64,000 nucleotides of DNA from Planctomycetaceae bacterium (GCA_024742875.1 JANSXP010000005.1:1-64000), one strand, 5' to 3'; positions 1 through 9,354 are shown, counted from the stretch's first letter. Notes: generated from the sequence alone by a model not told the origin. Numbers and translations are program-made.

Positions 1-490
1 ACTGGGCGTGCAGCAGCGCGGGGATCAGACCGGTCTGCCAGTCGTTACAGTGAATGATGTCCGGCCGCAGCACCATCTGCCGACACAGTTCCAGCACCGC
101 GCGGCTGAAAAAGCAGTAGCGTTCGCAGTTGTCCGGATACCCCTGGCCATTCTCCATGTACAGCTGCGGACGATCGAAATAGTCCTCCTGCGTGATCAGC
201 AGAACCTTCACACTGGTCCCCGGAAGAATGGTCCAGTTGACACCCGCGCGGACATACTGTCCGTTAATGGCGATCCGAAACCGCAGTCCGGTGTCAGAGA
301 TCTTCGGCAGCCGCTCTTCTTTGCCACGGCGGATTTCCCGGTAGTCCGGAATAATCAGCGTGATGTCGTGCCCCATGCTGTCCAGAGATTTGGCCAGCGC
401 TGTCGACACATCGGCCAGTCCTCCGGTCTTGGAAAACGGGACCGCTTCGGAAGCGGCAAATACGATTCTCAGTTTGTCAGAGGCCAGCAT
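1..490 (-). CDS. glgA: Glycogen synthase, N-terminal part (runs off the left edge)
   Basis: Partial gene; about 163 N-terminal residues are present. It should transfer glucose from ADP-glucose to growing alpha-1,4-glucan in the cytoplasm. The translation shows the GT5 signature KTGGLADV at residues 21-28 (the Lys contacts ADP-glucose) and the strongly conserved HCNDWQTGLIP block near the edge. The ATG at 490 gives a short leader MLASDKLRIVFAASE directly before the Rossmann strand, which is the usual GlgA start. A glgC gene lies at 27961-29262, so the glycogen genes are dispersed rather than in one operon. It is divergent from the QueD-like gene, with a 405-base gap between them. Confidence 0.9.
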   Translation of the reverse strand, partial: MLASDKLRIVFAASEAVPFSKTGGLADVSTALAKSLDSMGHDITLIIPDYREIRRGKEERLPKISDTGLRFRIAINGQYVRAGVNWTILPGTSVKVLLITQEDYFDRPQLYMENGQGYPDNCERYCFFSRAVLELCRQMVLRPDIIHCNDWQTGLIPALLHAQ

Positions 491-895
491 AGACGGTCGG
501 CGTTTTTCTGTGGCGAATGTTGGGATCACGTTGACCAGATGCGTAATGTGCGGCCACGACCGCCCTGCGGCCAGTGACTTGTTCGCCAGATAACCTCTGG
601 CAGGCGGCGACTGTTGAAAGGCGGTGACTTCTGACGGATGCGCGGCGGTCAGTGAAGACCTGGCGGGGACGAACGCACGGATCAATCAGGAAACCATAAC
701 CGCCCACAGGTTTTCGGCTCGCACATTCCCGGAAACGACACACGGCTGACTGTAATTCAGCCGATCTGTTCTCCAGCCGGGCAAACCTGACAAGAAAACG
801 CGGTACCGACGATTGTATCGACTGCAGCTGAAAGTAAAGTTCGACAAACCCGCTGTGGGAACATGAGCCACGTTCGCAGGACAGGTCGTCAGATC
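491..895. other. Intergenic region between divergent glgA and queD-like genes
   Basis: This 405-base stretch has no coding pattern that I can support. Short open frames here continue from or mirror the flanking genes. It must carry the two divergent promoters, but I cannot point to convincing -35/-10 pairs, and I see no strong terminator or tRNA. Confidence 0.4.
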
Positions 896-1372
896 ATGAT
901 CATCCAGAAAGAGTACAAGTTTTACGCGGCCCACCGCAACGAAACGCTGAGCGACAAGTGCAGTAACATTCACGGCCATCGTTATGGTTTGCGGGTGCAT
1001 TTTCACGTGGAGCGGGACGGGGACATCAGCACTCTGTTTGGTGACTTTGATGCCAAAATGGAGCCGTACCTGAAGGAAAACTTCGACCACGGAATGCTCA
1101 TCAATCGCAACGATCCTCTTTATCAGACGCTGCTGGACCACACGCAGCGAACAGGAGAGTCGTTTCGCCTGAAAGTCATCGACGGGCCCACCAGCGTGGA
1201 GAATCTCGCGTGGGTCATGTTCACGGAAATCACGGCGATGGGCTTCCGCGTGGACTGCATTGAGATTCAGGAAACCGACACCTCCACCATCATCTACACG
1301 CGGGAAGACTGGGTGGAAGACAACCGCCAGTTTGCCGCCAGCACTTCAGACGTACGCTCACAGGCTGACTGA
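896..1372 (+). CDS. queD: 6-pyruvoyl-tetrahydropterin synthase / 6-carboxytetrahydropterin synthase family protein
   Basis: Protein of 158 aa from the ATG at 896 (an ATG at 863 in the same frame would add 11 unconserved residues). The fold family converts dihydroneopterin triphosphate to 6-carboxytetrahydropterin in the queuosine pathway, or to related pterins. Visible are the three zinc histidines (H13 in YAAHRN; H26 and H28 in CSNIHGH), the catalytic Cys22 just before them, a DHGMLINRNDP block matching the family DHxxLN segment, and PTSVENLA, whose Glu binds the pterin. No other queuosine gene is nearby, so whether the product is queuosine precursor or another pterin cannot be decided from context. 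Confidence 0.8.
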   Translation: MIIQKEYKFYAAHRNETLSDKCSNIHGHRYGLRVHFHVERDGDISTLFGDFDAKMEPYLKENFDHGMLINRNDPLYQTLLDHTQRTGESFRLKVIDGPTSVENLAWVMFTEITAMGFRVDCIEIQETDTSTIIYTREDWVEDNRQFAASTSDVRSQAD

Positions 1373-1452
1373 CACGCCAGCCGTCCTTCACTTCAGCGCC
1401 CGGGTGACACATCTGCGCCGGACGTCACGGAAGGCCTTCGGAAAGACACGCT

Positions 1453-2499
1453 ATGGAACTGCTCAAAACGCTCACGCAAACACCGTCCGTCCCCGGTCGC
1501 GAAAGTCGTATCCGCGCTGTGCTGGAAGACTACCTGAATGCCTCCGGCTGTTTCGACGAGATCGAAATCGATTCGATGGGCAACCTCATCGCCGTGCGAC
1601 GGGCGCGGCCTGAGCCGGACACTGTGGTGAGCAACCCGCTGCGGGTCATGCTGGCGGCCCACATGGACCAGATTGGTTTTCTGGTGCGGCACATTGACGA
1701 TAACGGCTACGTCCGCGTGAATCCCGTGGGCGGTTTCGACACCCGCAATTTGTTCGCTCGCAAGGTCCGTGTGTGCACGGGCGAAGGCGACCTGCCGGGA
1801 GTGATGAATCCCAGCGGCCGTCCCATTCACATCGCCACAGACGATGAAAAGAAAAAAGTGCCCGTCATCAGTGACTTCTTCATCGATCTGGGGATGGAGG
1901 CCGAAGCTGTGCAGTCTCGCGTGCGCATCGGTGACATGGTGGTTCTGGACGGCCCGTTTCAGGAAGTTGGCGACTACGTGGCCAGTCAGTGCCTGGACAA
2001 TCGGGTGGGCTGCTGGGCCCAGATTCGCGCGATTGAAAACCTGACGTATCACAACTGTGATATCTATGCGGCCTTCACCGTGCAGGAAGAAGTGGGGCTG
2101 CGAGGCGCGATGCCGGCCGCCTTTGGTATTGAGCCGCATATCGGCGTGGCCTGCGACACAACCCTGTGCTGCAAAACACCGGGCGTGCCCGACGAAGAAC
2201 GTGTCTCGGTCGCCGGGGCCGGCCTGGCACTGCACGTGATGGACTCTTCGATGATCAGTGATATCGGTCTGATCGAAGACTTTGAGGCGGTGGCCGTCAA
2301 GAATAACATCAAAAGCCAGCGTGCCATTCTGCCCCGCGGAGGACAGGACGGCGCAATGATTCAAAGAAGTCGCGGCGGCGTGCGGACCATCGCTCTGGCG
2401 TGCCCCATCAAATACATCCACACGGTCACAGAAATGGCCCATCGTGACGACCTGGAGGCCTACCATCGCCTGCTGACCGCCTGGCTGACCTCTTTGTAG
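1453..2499 (+). CDS. M42 family metallopeptidase (glutamyl aminopeptidase / 'endoglucanase' family)
   Basis: A 348-residue cytosolic aminopeptidase of the tetrahedral M42 family, which trims N-terminal residues from peptides using two metal ions. Metal-binding and catalytic motifs are present: AAHMDQIGF (His70 and Asp72), QEEVGLRGA (the Glu-Glu pair at about 212-213), an Asp in VACDTT, and the C-terminal IKYIHTVTEMAH histidine segment. Length is typical for the family (about 340-360). There is no signal peptide. It stands alone: the QueD-like gene ends 80 bases upstream and the ECF sigma factor starts about 150 bases downstream. Exact substrate preference cannot be read from sequence. Confidence 0.9.
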   Translation: MELLKTLTQTPSVPGRESRIRAVLEDYLNASGCFDEIEIDSMGNLIAVRRARPEPDTVVSNPLRVMLAAHMDQIGFLVRHIDDNGYVRVNPVGGFDTRNLFARKVRVCTGEGDLPGVMNPSGRPIHIATDDEKKKVPVISDFFIDLGMEAEAVQSRVRIGDMVVLDGPFQEVGDYVASQCLDNRVGCWAQIRAIENLTYHNCDIYAAFTVQEEVGLRGAMPAAFGIEPHIGVACDTTLCCKTPGVPDEERVSVAGAGLALHVMDSSMISDIGLIEDFEAVAVKNNIKSQRAILPRGGQDGAMIQRSRGGVRTIALACPIKYIHTVTEMAHRDDLEAYHRLLTAWLTSL

Positions 2500-2646
2500 C
2501 GTTACCGCTCGGCGTTCCCCCTGAACCGACTGTCTTTGGGAGATCTGAAAACAGTGCGGCCCAGGATGAGTCCCGCCACACAACCGTCGTTGCGCTTGTT
2601 TCCGGTGTCCTGATCCTGGTAGGATGGAAACCGGAAAGATGCCACC

Positions 2647-3246
2647 ATGAATGACGCCATCGATGTCACATCCCTCTCCCTGCTGGGGCGAGCGCGCGCC
2701 AACGACCAGGAAGCGTGGAACCAGATGGTCCACCTCTATGGCCCGCTGGTGCAGAAGTGGTGCCGTCAGTTCGGGCTGAATGCCGAAGACACGGCAGACG
2801 TATTTCAGGAGACATTTCGCACGGTCTCGCGGCATATCGAGGATTTTTCGCCCGCCCGTTCGGTCGCCTCCTTTCGCTCGTGGCTGAAGACCATTGTCCG
2901 TACCCGCACCATTGATCTGCTTCGCAAATCGAATCGTCAGGGTGTGGCGACCGGAGGCACAGCCGCGCAGATGATGATGGCCGACCTGGCGGACCCACTG
3001 GCCGCAGATTCTGAGGAAGATGAAGAATCCGACAACGCACTCGTCGTCCAGCGGGCAATGGAACTGATCAAATCCGAATTTGATCCCCGCAACTGGAAGG
3101 CCTTTGAGCAGGTGGCTCTGCACGGACGCAGTGCGACAGAAGTGGCGGCTGAAACCGGAGTGGCGGCCCAAACCGTCCGACAGGCCAACTACCGGATTCG
3201 CCGCCGGCTGAAGCTGATATTGGAAGATTTGGTGGATTCCGCGTGA
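2647..3246 (+). CDS. ECF-type RNA polymerase sigma factor, kinase-linked
   Basis: A 199-residue group 4 sigma factor. Region 2 spans about residues 25-95 (TADVFQETFRTVSRHI, then SFRSWLKTIVRTRTIDLLRK, the DNA-melting and -10 reading helices). Region 4 is at about 145-195, with AFEQVALHGRSATEVAAETG and the recognition helix AQTVRQANYRIRRRL. An acidic linker (DSEEDEESDN) joins them. It lies directly upstream of a Ser/Thr kinase whose N-terminus resembles a zinc-binding anti-sigma domain. This arrangement is known in planctomycetes, where ECF groups are linked to Ser/Thr kinases. I infer that the kinase senses a signal and controls this sigma factor. Confidence 0.92.
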   Translation: MNDAIDVTSLSLLGRARANDQEAWNQMVHLYGPLVQKWCRQFGLNAEDTADVFQETFRTVSRHIEDFSPARSVASFRSWLKTIVRTRTIDLLRKSNRQGVATGGTAAQMMMADLADPLAADSEEDEESDNALVVQRAMELIKSEFDPRNWKAFEQVALHGRSATEVAAETGVAAQTVRQANYRIRRRLKLILEDLVDSA

Positions 3247-3365
3247 TGCGGTCCCGTTATGCGGCGGCGTTCGGCAACTGTCACGTCGGATCCGTGCTGT
3301 CTGCCGATCTGATGGCCTGAAAAAACGACCGTGTTTCCTGGTGTGCTGTTTGGGGGAGCGTCACC

Positions 3366-6104
3366 CTGATTGCCGACAATCCCAGCTATTCCGAGTGCCC
3401 GCCACAGCACCAGCTGCAGCAGCTGACTTCCGGCAGTCTGGCCGAAGCCGATGCCGCCGCACTGTTTGATCATGTTGACGCCTGCCCCGCCTGTCAGCGG
3501 GTTCTGGAAGAACTCGAAAAAGTGGCACACGCACCCGCCGCGGCCGCAGCGGCCCCCGCCACTCAGGCGGCACAGCTGAACAAACTGATCAAACAGGCTC
3601 AGCAGCTGGGCAAAAAATCGCCCCCGGAACGGAGCACCAAAGAAGTCTCGGTGGAAAACTTCTGGGCCGGACTGCGACGCTGCGGGCTGTTTGCCACGGC
3701 CGAAGTGGATGCCCTGATCAGCGACATCCCGCTGAATGACAGCAGCTCCATTTCCAAAGAGCTTATCCGTCGCCAGAAGCTCACCGGTTTCCAGGCCCGC
3801 GCGCTGCTCAAAGGACGCTGGAAGGGGCTGGTCCTGGGCAACTATGAGATCCTGCAGAAGCTGGGGCAGGGCGGAATGGGGAGCGTGTTCAAGGCTCGTC
3901 ATCGCCGCCTCGGACGAATCGTCTGCATCAAAGTGATCAATCAGGCGGGCCGCAAATCCGAGTCCACGCTGGAACGCTTTCGCAACGAGGCGCGAACCAT
4001 TGCCGCGCTGAATCACCCCAGTTTTATCGTGGCGCACGACGCGGATGAAGCCGAAGGTGTCCCCTTTCTGGCGATGGAATTTGTGGCTGGTGCAGATCTG
4101 GCGCGACACATTCACGCAAGTGGCCCACTCAATGTTCGCCTTGCTCTGGACATCTGCCGGCAGGTGGCCGAAGCCATGCAGTACGCGCACGATCAGGGCG
4201 TCACCCACCGCGATTTGAAACCCCACAACATCATGCTCACCGCCGATCCTGACAGCGGGCAGCATCATGTGAAGGTGCTGGACCTGGGGCTGGCGCGTTT
4301 TGATTCGCTGCTGAACGATGATCCCGACGCTTCGCTGCGGGCCGCCATGACCAACACGGGCGTGATCATGGGAACCGTGGACTACATGGCACCTGAGCAG
4401 GCCGTACGCAGTCGGGATGCGGATGCCCGCTCAGACATTTACAGTCTCGGCTGCACAATGCATTACCTCCTGACGGGTGCTCCGGTGTTTGGCGGAGACA
4501 CGGTGATGGCCCGACTGGTGGCTCACCGTGAGCAGGTGACGCCGTCACTGGAGTCTCAGTGTTTTGCCTCCATGCCTCATCTGGACACTGTCTTTTTCCG
4601 GATGGTGGCCAAGGACCCGGCCGACCGTTATCAGTCCATGTCTGAAGTGGCCGAGGACCTGACGCGTCTGCTGCAGGATCGCGTGCCGGCAGCGGCGGCC
4701 GTCTCTGACTCGCCGGCCGAATCGTCAGTCCTGACTCGGCTGCATTCCCACAAACGGCCCGGGCCACGCTATCGCCGCTGGGTGACCGGTGGCCTGGTGT
4801 TCTGTGCGGCCTGTCTGGCCGTCTGGTATTTTGTGAGCCGGGAATCCGTGCTGCCGGCGAATACGCAGCCTGCCGCCCAGGTGGCCACAGCCACGTCACT
4901 GACGGACAGCAGCGATGGTCTGTTCGGCGAAATTTCCCAGCCCAGAATCAGCTTCAGCAATGCGGGCACCATCATGGCGGGCGGCAACGGCAGCGCATTG
5001 ATTGTGCTGCCGGCGGAAAACGCCAATCTGCAGCATCTGGTCGCCTGGGAAGAAGCGCTGGAAGAACTCAACGTCGATGTGATTTATGCGTCGTCAGAAT
5101 GGACGCAGACCGTTTCCAAAACGGACTACGACATGCCACACGCCCGCTCTGTGGAGGGCATGCAGATCGACCAGGTCGATATGGTTCTGTTTGTGGGCGG
5201 ATCAACGGGTGGCTTTAATCGCAAACCAGCCGTCAATGAATCATTAAAGAGCCTGCTGCGATCAGCCATGCCTCAGGGTGTCGTGCTGGGCAGCTTTGCC
5301 GACGCGGACTACGAAGCGCTCGACAGTGTGGTGGAATTGTGTCGTGAACCGACCGTGGACGGCCGCCTGTCGCAAAGATCGGCCTTTGGACAGTCAGGCG
5401 TGTATATGGAAATCGATGTGCCGGCAGGCAAAGTGGACGAGCAGCTGGAAGCCGCCATCCAGCTGATCTCCGCCGGCATTGCGCATCGCCGCAAACTGTC
5501 CGAGCAGCGTGACACGCCCAACCTGATGACTTTCTATGACTCCCTGGAACCACGTCACCTGCGTCGCAACTGGGGCGCAGGCCGCGCACTTGTTGTGCTG
5601 CCGTTTCACGGATACAACGAACGAGAGCTCAGCTACGTACAGAAAGTGTTCGAACGGGAGGGAGGCGTGGAACTGCTGGCCACCTCGTCAGAATGGGGCA
5701 CGCCCACAGGAGAACGCGGCAGTCAGTCTCTTGCCATCGACATTATGATGGACCGATTCTCGGCGGAGCACTTTGACTTTCTGGTGTTTGTCGGAGGTGA
5801 TGTGAGCGCCTTTACCGAAGATGAACAGCAGCAGGAACTGCTCCGCAGCGTGGTGCTCGCCGCGCTGGAACAAGGTCTGGTTGTGACATCGGTATCCACA
5901 CAGGCGCAGGAATTTCTCAAGCTGGCCGGTGGTGATCTGTACGACAGCATCAATCGCGAAGGTAAAGGGCCAGTCTACTCGGGAGTCTTCAAAAAGGGGC
6001 GCATCACGGTCGTTGATCGTCCCGAACAGCTGTGGCGTCTGAAAAGCGAAGCGATGACTCAGCGAGACCGCATTCTGCGTCCTAAGGTTACGCCCGGCCG
6101 CTAA
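3366..6104 (+). CDS. Transmembrane Ser/Thr protein kinase with N-terminal zinc-finger-like motif and tandem DJ-1/PfpI-like extracytoplasmic domains
   Basis: About 912 aa if read from the CTG at 3366 (or ATT at 3369). The first ATG/GTG/TTG in frame, GTG 3522, would cut off an anti-sigma-like segment (C, then H-V-D-A-C-P-A-C-Q). A stop at 3318 bounds the frame, and GGGGGAG at 3352-3358 is a well-spaced ribosome site for the non-standard start. The kinase domain holds GQGGMGSV, VCIKV, HRDLKPHN, DLGLARF (DLG in place of DFG) and APEQ, so it looks active. One membrane helix (GLVFCAACLAVWYFV) follows. The outer half contains two modules, starting SALIVLPAEN and RALVVLPFHG, each with an L/V-F-V-G-G strand, resembling DJ-1/PfpI folds but without the nucleophilic Cys. 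It is probably the sensor partner of the upstream sigma factor. Confidence 0.88.
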   Translation: MIADNPSYSECPPQHQLQQLTSGSLAEADAAALFDHVDACPACQRVLEELEKVAHAPAAAAAAPATQAAQLNKLIKQAQQLGKKSPPERSTKEVSVENFWAGLRRCGLFATAEVDALISDIPLNDSSSISKELIRRQKLTGFQARALLKGRWKGLVLGNYEILQKLGQGGMGSVFKARHRRLGRIVCIKVINQAGRKSESTLERFRNEARTIAALNHPSFIVAHDADEAEGVPFLAMEFVAGADLARHIHASGPLNVRLALDICRQVAEAMQYAHDQGVTHRDLKPHNIMLTADPDSGQHHVKVLDLGLARFDSLLNDDPDASLRAAMTNTGVIMGTVDYMAPEQAVRSRDADARSDIYSLGCTMHYLLTGAPVFGGDTVMARLVAHREQVTPSLESQCFASMPHLDTVFFRMVAKDPADRYQSMSEVAEDLTRLLQDRVPAAAAVSDSPAESSVLTRLHSHKRPGPRYRRWVTGGLVFCAACLAVWYFVSRESVLPANTQPAAQVATATSLTDSSDGLFGEISQPRISFSNAGTIMAGGNGSALIVLPAENANLQHLVAWEEALEELNVDVIYASSEWTQTVSKTDYDMPHARSVEGMQIDQVDMVLFVGGSTGGFNRKPAVNESLKSLLRSAMPQGVVLGSFADADYEALDSVVELCREPTVDGRLSQRSAFGQSGVYMEIDVPAGKVDEQLEAAIQLISAGIAHRRKLSEQRDTPNLMTFYDSLEPRHLRRNWGAGRALVVLPFHGYNERELSYVQKVFEREGGVELLATSSEWGTPTGERGSQSLAIDIMMDRFSAEHFDFLVFVGGDVSAFTEDEQQQELLRSVVLAALEQGLVVTSVSTQAQEFLKLAGGDLYDSINREGKGPVYSGVFKKGRITVVDRPEQLWRLKSEAMTQRDRILRPKVTPGR

Positions 6105-6161
6105 ACGGAATGGGCGAATCCGATATGCGCTCATCGGAAACAGGCGAATCGGGCAGCGGGC

Positions 6162-7427
6162 CTAGAGAAAGTCCTGCACGACAGAATCGGCCACGAATCG
6201 CCCCGCTGGAGTAAGCCGCATGCGTCCGTCAACCACCTCCAGCAGTCCATGCTCGATGTTGGCGGCAAATGCCTGGGGGGCAAACTCGGCCGGCTGAGTG
6301 CCAAAGCGAGCTTCAAAAGCCTGCAGGTCAATGCCTGCCATCCGCCGCAGTCCCAGAAACACGGCCTCCCGCCAGCGATGTTCCTCCGTCAGCTGCTCAG
6401 AATCCTGCAGCGCGGGCTGGCCCTGTGACCAGGCTTTCAGCCAGCGCGTCACACTGCGAGCATTTGTGCTGCGAACACCATTCACGTAGCGCGCGGCTCC
6501 CGGCCCAAAGGCAAAATACTCCTGGGCATCCCAATACACGTGATTGTGGCGACACTCGCGGCCATCCGCTGCGAAACTGGAGATCTCGTACTGCGGCAGC
6601 CCGGCCTGCGGCAGCAGACGCATCGCTGTGGCATACATCTGTCGCTCGCGTTCCTCGGGAACTGCCAGTAAATCACCAGACTGCTGCCGCCGAAAAAAGT
6701 CAGTCCCTTTCTCAAACGTCAGCCCATACGTCGACACATGCTGCAGCGGAAACTGGCCAGTCAGCTGAATGGCCGTTTGCAGAGTGGCGTCCCAGGTGGC
6801 CTGCTGCTGTCCGGGCACTCCGAATATCAGGTCCAGTGAAATATTTTCGATCAGGCGGGCGGCTCGCTCGATCACCGCCACCGCCTCTTCGGGTGTGTGC
6901 TGACGCTCCAGTGCCGTGAGCGTGTCCGAATCAAAAGACTGCACGCCCAGACTCAGGCGATTCACACCACCGTCGGCGATGGCCTGCAGCTTGTGCCAGC
7001 TGAGCCCGTCGGGATTGGCTTCCAGGGAACATTCACCGCCAGCTGCGAGCGGAAGATGGTGACGAATGAGCGCCAGCAGCTGTGTGAGCTGATTCGTCGA
7101 CAGCTGCGAGGGAGTGCCACCGCCAATAAACAGTGTGTCCACCTCATACGGCCCGCCGGCGGCCTGCAGTTCCGCCGCCAGCGCCATTAGATAAGCGGGG
7201 ATCAGTTCGTCGCGCCCCGCCACCAGCGTGAAGTCGCAATAGCCGCAGCGATGGATGCAAAACGGCACATGTATGTAGGCCGCACGCGGTGCCCGCTCCG
7301 CCGACAGGGCAGGATAGATCAGTCGCTCATCAGGCCCGGCAGACACAACAGCAGCCTCTCTCACAGAAGTCAGCATCAGCCAGTCAGCCACGAATGCGAC
7401 CGGCAGCAATAGAGTATCGGGTGACAC
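6162..7427 (-). CDS. hemW: Radical SAM HemW-like protein (heme chaperone / coproporphyrinogen III oxidase-like)
   Basis: A radical SAM enzyme of 421 aa, or 404 aa from the internal ATG at 7376, which fits the usual HemW start better. The cluster motif is C57-x3-C61-x2-C64 in VPFCIHRCGYCDF, followed by FIGGGTPSQL (SAM-binding GGE-like region), SLEANPD, GVQSFD and a C-terminal HemN-type domain with EISSFA and RHNHVYWD. The Cys spacing lacks the fourth Cys (C-x2-C-x-C) of true oxygen-independent HemN, so it is more likely HemW, which binds heme and hands it to respiratory proteins. It is convergent with the kinase gene. Confidence 0.85.
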   Translation of the reverse strand: MSPDTLLLPVAFVADWLMLTSVREAAVVSAGPDERLIYPALSAERAPRAAYIHVPFCIHRCGYCDFTLVAGRDELIPAYLMALAAELQAAGGPYEVDTLFIGGGTPSQLSTNQLTQLLALIRHHLPLAAGGECSLEANPDGLSWHKLQAIADGGVNRLSLGVQSFDSDTLTALERQHTPEEAVAVIERAARLIENISLDLIFGVPGQQQATWDATLQTAIQLTGQFPLQHVSTYGLTFEKGTDFFRRQQSGDLLAVPEERERQMYATAMRLLPQAGLPQYEISSFAADGRECRHNHVYWDAQEYFAFGPGAARYVNGVRSTNARSVTRWLKAWSQGQPALQDSEQLTEEHRWREAVFLGLRRMAGIDLQAFEARFGTQPAEFAPQAFAANIEHGLLEVVDGRMRLTPAGRFVADSVVQDFL

Positions 7428-7508
7428 GCAATCAACGGAACGGGCAAAGTGACGAACGCTGACCTCGCACAGTTCGCACAGTTCGCCCCTGTATCCGCCG
7501 CCGATCGG

Positions 7509-8210
7509 CTAGCGACTGCCCGCGTTGGCCACACTGGTCAGTGAAGCCTCGGACCCGGCCACCAGCAGGATGTCGTTTTCTTCAATGACGTCGCCTGGAC
7601 CTGGCACACTGATCAGCCGGGCGCGTTCACTGCCGTCCGGAGCGCTGGATTTGCGTCGAATGGCGATCAGGTTAACCGCGTAACTGTTGCGCAAATCCAG
7701 CTCGCGAATGGTTTTGCCGGTGAAGGCAGCGGGAGCCTGGAGCTCTACAATGGTAAAGCCTTCGCCCAGCGTGATGTAGTCGTGAATCCGGGGATGAGCC
7801 AGGCGACGGCCCAGCGTTTCGCCGGCGTGCTGCTCGGGCTGAATGACTTCGTCTGCGCCGATCTGCCGAAAAATTTCTGCATGCAGCGGTGTCTGGGCCC
7901 GGCAGATGACCGAGGCCACCTTGAGATTGCGTTTACAGATCACGGTCGTCAGCAAAGCGGCTTCAAAGTTCTCTCCGATGGACACCACCACGCAGTCCAC
8001 GCGGTCCACTTCCTGACTTCGCAGGGCCGCTTCATCGGTGGAATCCAGCCGAACCGCGAGGCCGACGTCATCGCTGATCTCATTCACCAGGCGGTGGTTG
8101 GAATCAATAGCAATCACTTCCGCACCGTGGGCCGCCAGTTGCCGCGCCAATGACATGCCAAAGCGGCCCAGACCGATCACCGCCAGACGTTGTGAGGTTG
8201 TTCTGTTCAT
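7509..8210 (-). CDS. TrkA/KtrA-type potassium channel regulatory subunit (RCK N and C domains)
   Basis: A 233-residue cytosolic gating subunit of K+ uptake systems. The N-terminal Rossmann RCK domain has the nucleotide-binding GLGRFGMSLARQL at residues 13-25 and the acidic strand end AIDSNH. It runs to about residue 140. A TrkA-C domain occupies about 145-225 (TIVELQAPAAF through NDILLVAGSE). One RCK pair rather than two points to the KtrA/TrkA-monomer type. The membrane partner (TrkH/KtrB) is not in the window. The start at 8210 places the glycine motif in its usual position. Confidence 0.88.
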   Translation of the reverse strand: MNRTTSQRLAVIGLGRFGMSLARQLAAHGAEVIAIDSNHRLVNEISDDVGLAVRLDSTDEAALRSQEVDRVDCVVVSIGENFEAALLTTVICKRNLKVASVICRAQTPLHAEIFRQIGADEVIQPEQHAGETLGRRLAHPRIHDYITLGEGFTIVELQAPAAFTGKTIRELDLRNSYAVNLIAIRRKSSAPDGSERARLISVPGPGDVIEENDILLVAGSEASLTSVANAGSR

Positions 8211-8310
8211 AGCAACGGACTTTCGCTGCGGTGCCGCCGGGAATCAATCGTCGTCAGCGGCCAGCCGGCGTGAATCCCGGAAGTTGGACTGACGGGCGGC
8301 TCCGCAGTGC

Positions 8311-9354
8311 CTACAGGTTGACGGGACTGCTGTCAGCAATACTCTTTGCTTCCGCATAGCAGATTCGCAAAGCGTCGAGGGCCAGTTGACTGGATAACGG
8401 GCCCGGATCGCTGCCGGATGCCAGATGATTGACGGCCATCTGCAGTTCAGCGCCAAACGCCGCGTACCATTTGTCGCTGCCTTCCAGCTGCACCTGTTCC
8501 ATTGTGCCATCGTTGGTGAGCACACTCAGCGGACGATTGACCACCCACTCGCCGCCGTAGGTGCCGGCATCAAACAGCAATGTGGCATTTTCAAAATACA
8601 GTTCGAACCCGTGACCAAAGGCCTGGCCTCGGGCCGCGATGCCCCCGCTCACGGATGTGATCGTGGGCCCGTCGTGATAGACGTACGATGTATGCACGTG
8701 GTTGACCAACTCGTCCTGCAGCAGGCCCTGCGAGAACACGGCATCCGGCGTGCCGCACAGGTGTGCCACAAAATGATTGTCGTGGATGTGCAGATCGATG
8801 CCCCAGCCGCCCAGCTTACGAAAGTCTGAGATGTCATCGGACCAGTCCGGTGGACAGATGACCCGCTTGAAGTGCCCGGCCAGCAACCGCCCGTATCGCT
8901 GGCTGTGGACCGCTTCGGCGGCAAACTGAAACTCTGGAAAGTACGGAAGCACGTGCGCTACGAGCAGGGGCACACCCTGCTCCTGGGCGACCGCCACCAT
9001 TTGTTCGGCTTCATCCAGTGATACGGCGATCGGTTTTTCCACGAGCGTGGGCTTGCCGGCACGCAGGCACTCCAGCACCACATCGCAGTGCCGATCTGTG
9101 GGCAGACAAACATCAATCAGGTCAATGTCCGGATCCGCGATCAGTTCTTTGTAGTCGGAGTAGCACTTCAGCTGCGACACATCGACCTGACCACCCGGCG
9201 GCCCAAAGTTGCCCTGAATGCCCGTCCAGTCACCAGCCAGCTTCCGGGGGTCACGGGTGGCAATGGCGGTGACCTTCCCGCCGACCAACTCCGAGGCTCC
9301 CTCAAAGTGGGTGTAGCCCATAAATCCGATGCCAATGATGCCGATGCGAATCAT
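8311..9354 (-). CDS. Gfo/Idh/MocA family NAD(P)-dependent oxidoreductase
   Basis: A 347-residue sugar or inositol dehydrogenase-like enzyme. The N-terminal Rossmann domain begins at once with IGIIGIGFMGYTH, followed by the family hallmark AGKPTLVEKPIAV (the EKP lysine binds cofactor and substrate) and a C-terminal alpha/beta domain with GGWGIDLHIHDNHF, where D/H residues form the usual D-x-x-x-H active site. No signal peptide or Tat motif is present, unlike many planctomycete members of this family. Substrate cannot be inferred. It is divergent from csrA across a structured 313-base gap. Confidence 0.9.
   Translation of the reverse strand: MIRIGIIGIGFMGYTHFEGASELVGGKVTAIATRDPRKLAGDWTGIQGNFGPPGGQVDVSQLKCYSDYKELIADPDIDLIDVCLPTDRHCDVVLECLRAGKPTLVEKPIAVSLDEAEQMVAVAQEQGVPLLVAHVLPYFPEFQFAAEAVHSQRYGRLLAGHFKRVICPPDWSDDISDFRKLGGWGIDLHIHDNHFVAHLCGTPDAVFSQGLLQDELVNHVHTSYVYHDGPTITSVSGGIAARGQAFGHGFELYFENATLLFDAGTYGGEWVVNRPLSVLTNDGTMEQVQLEGSDKWYAAFGAELQMAVNHLASGSDPGPLSSQLALDALRICYAEAKSIADSSPVNL

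Noticed and set aside
1393-3171. 592-codon minus-strand open frame
   Set aside because: It lies antisense over the M42 peptidase and ECF sigma genes, whose conserved motifs are on plus; a GC-rich shadow frame.
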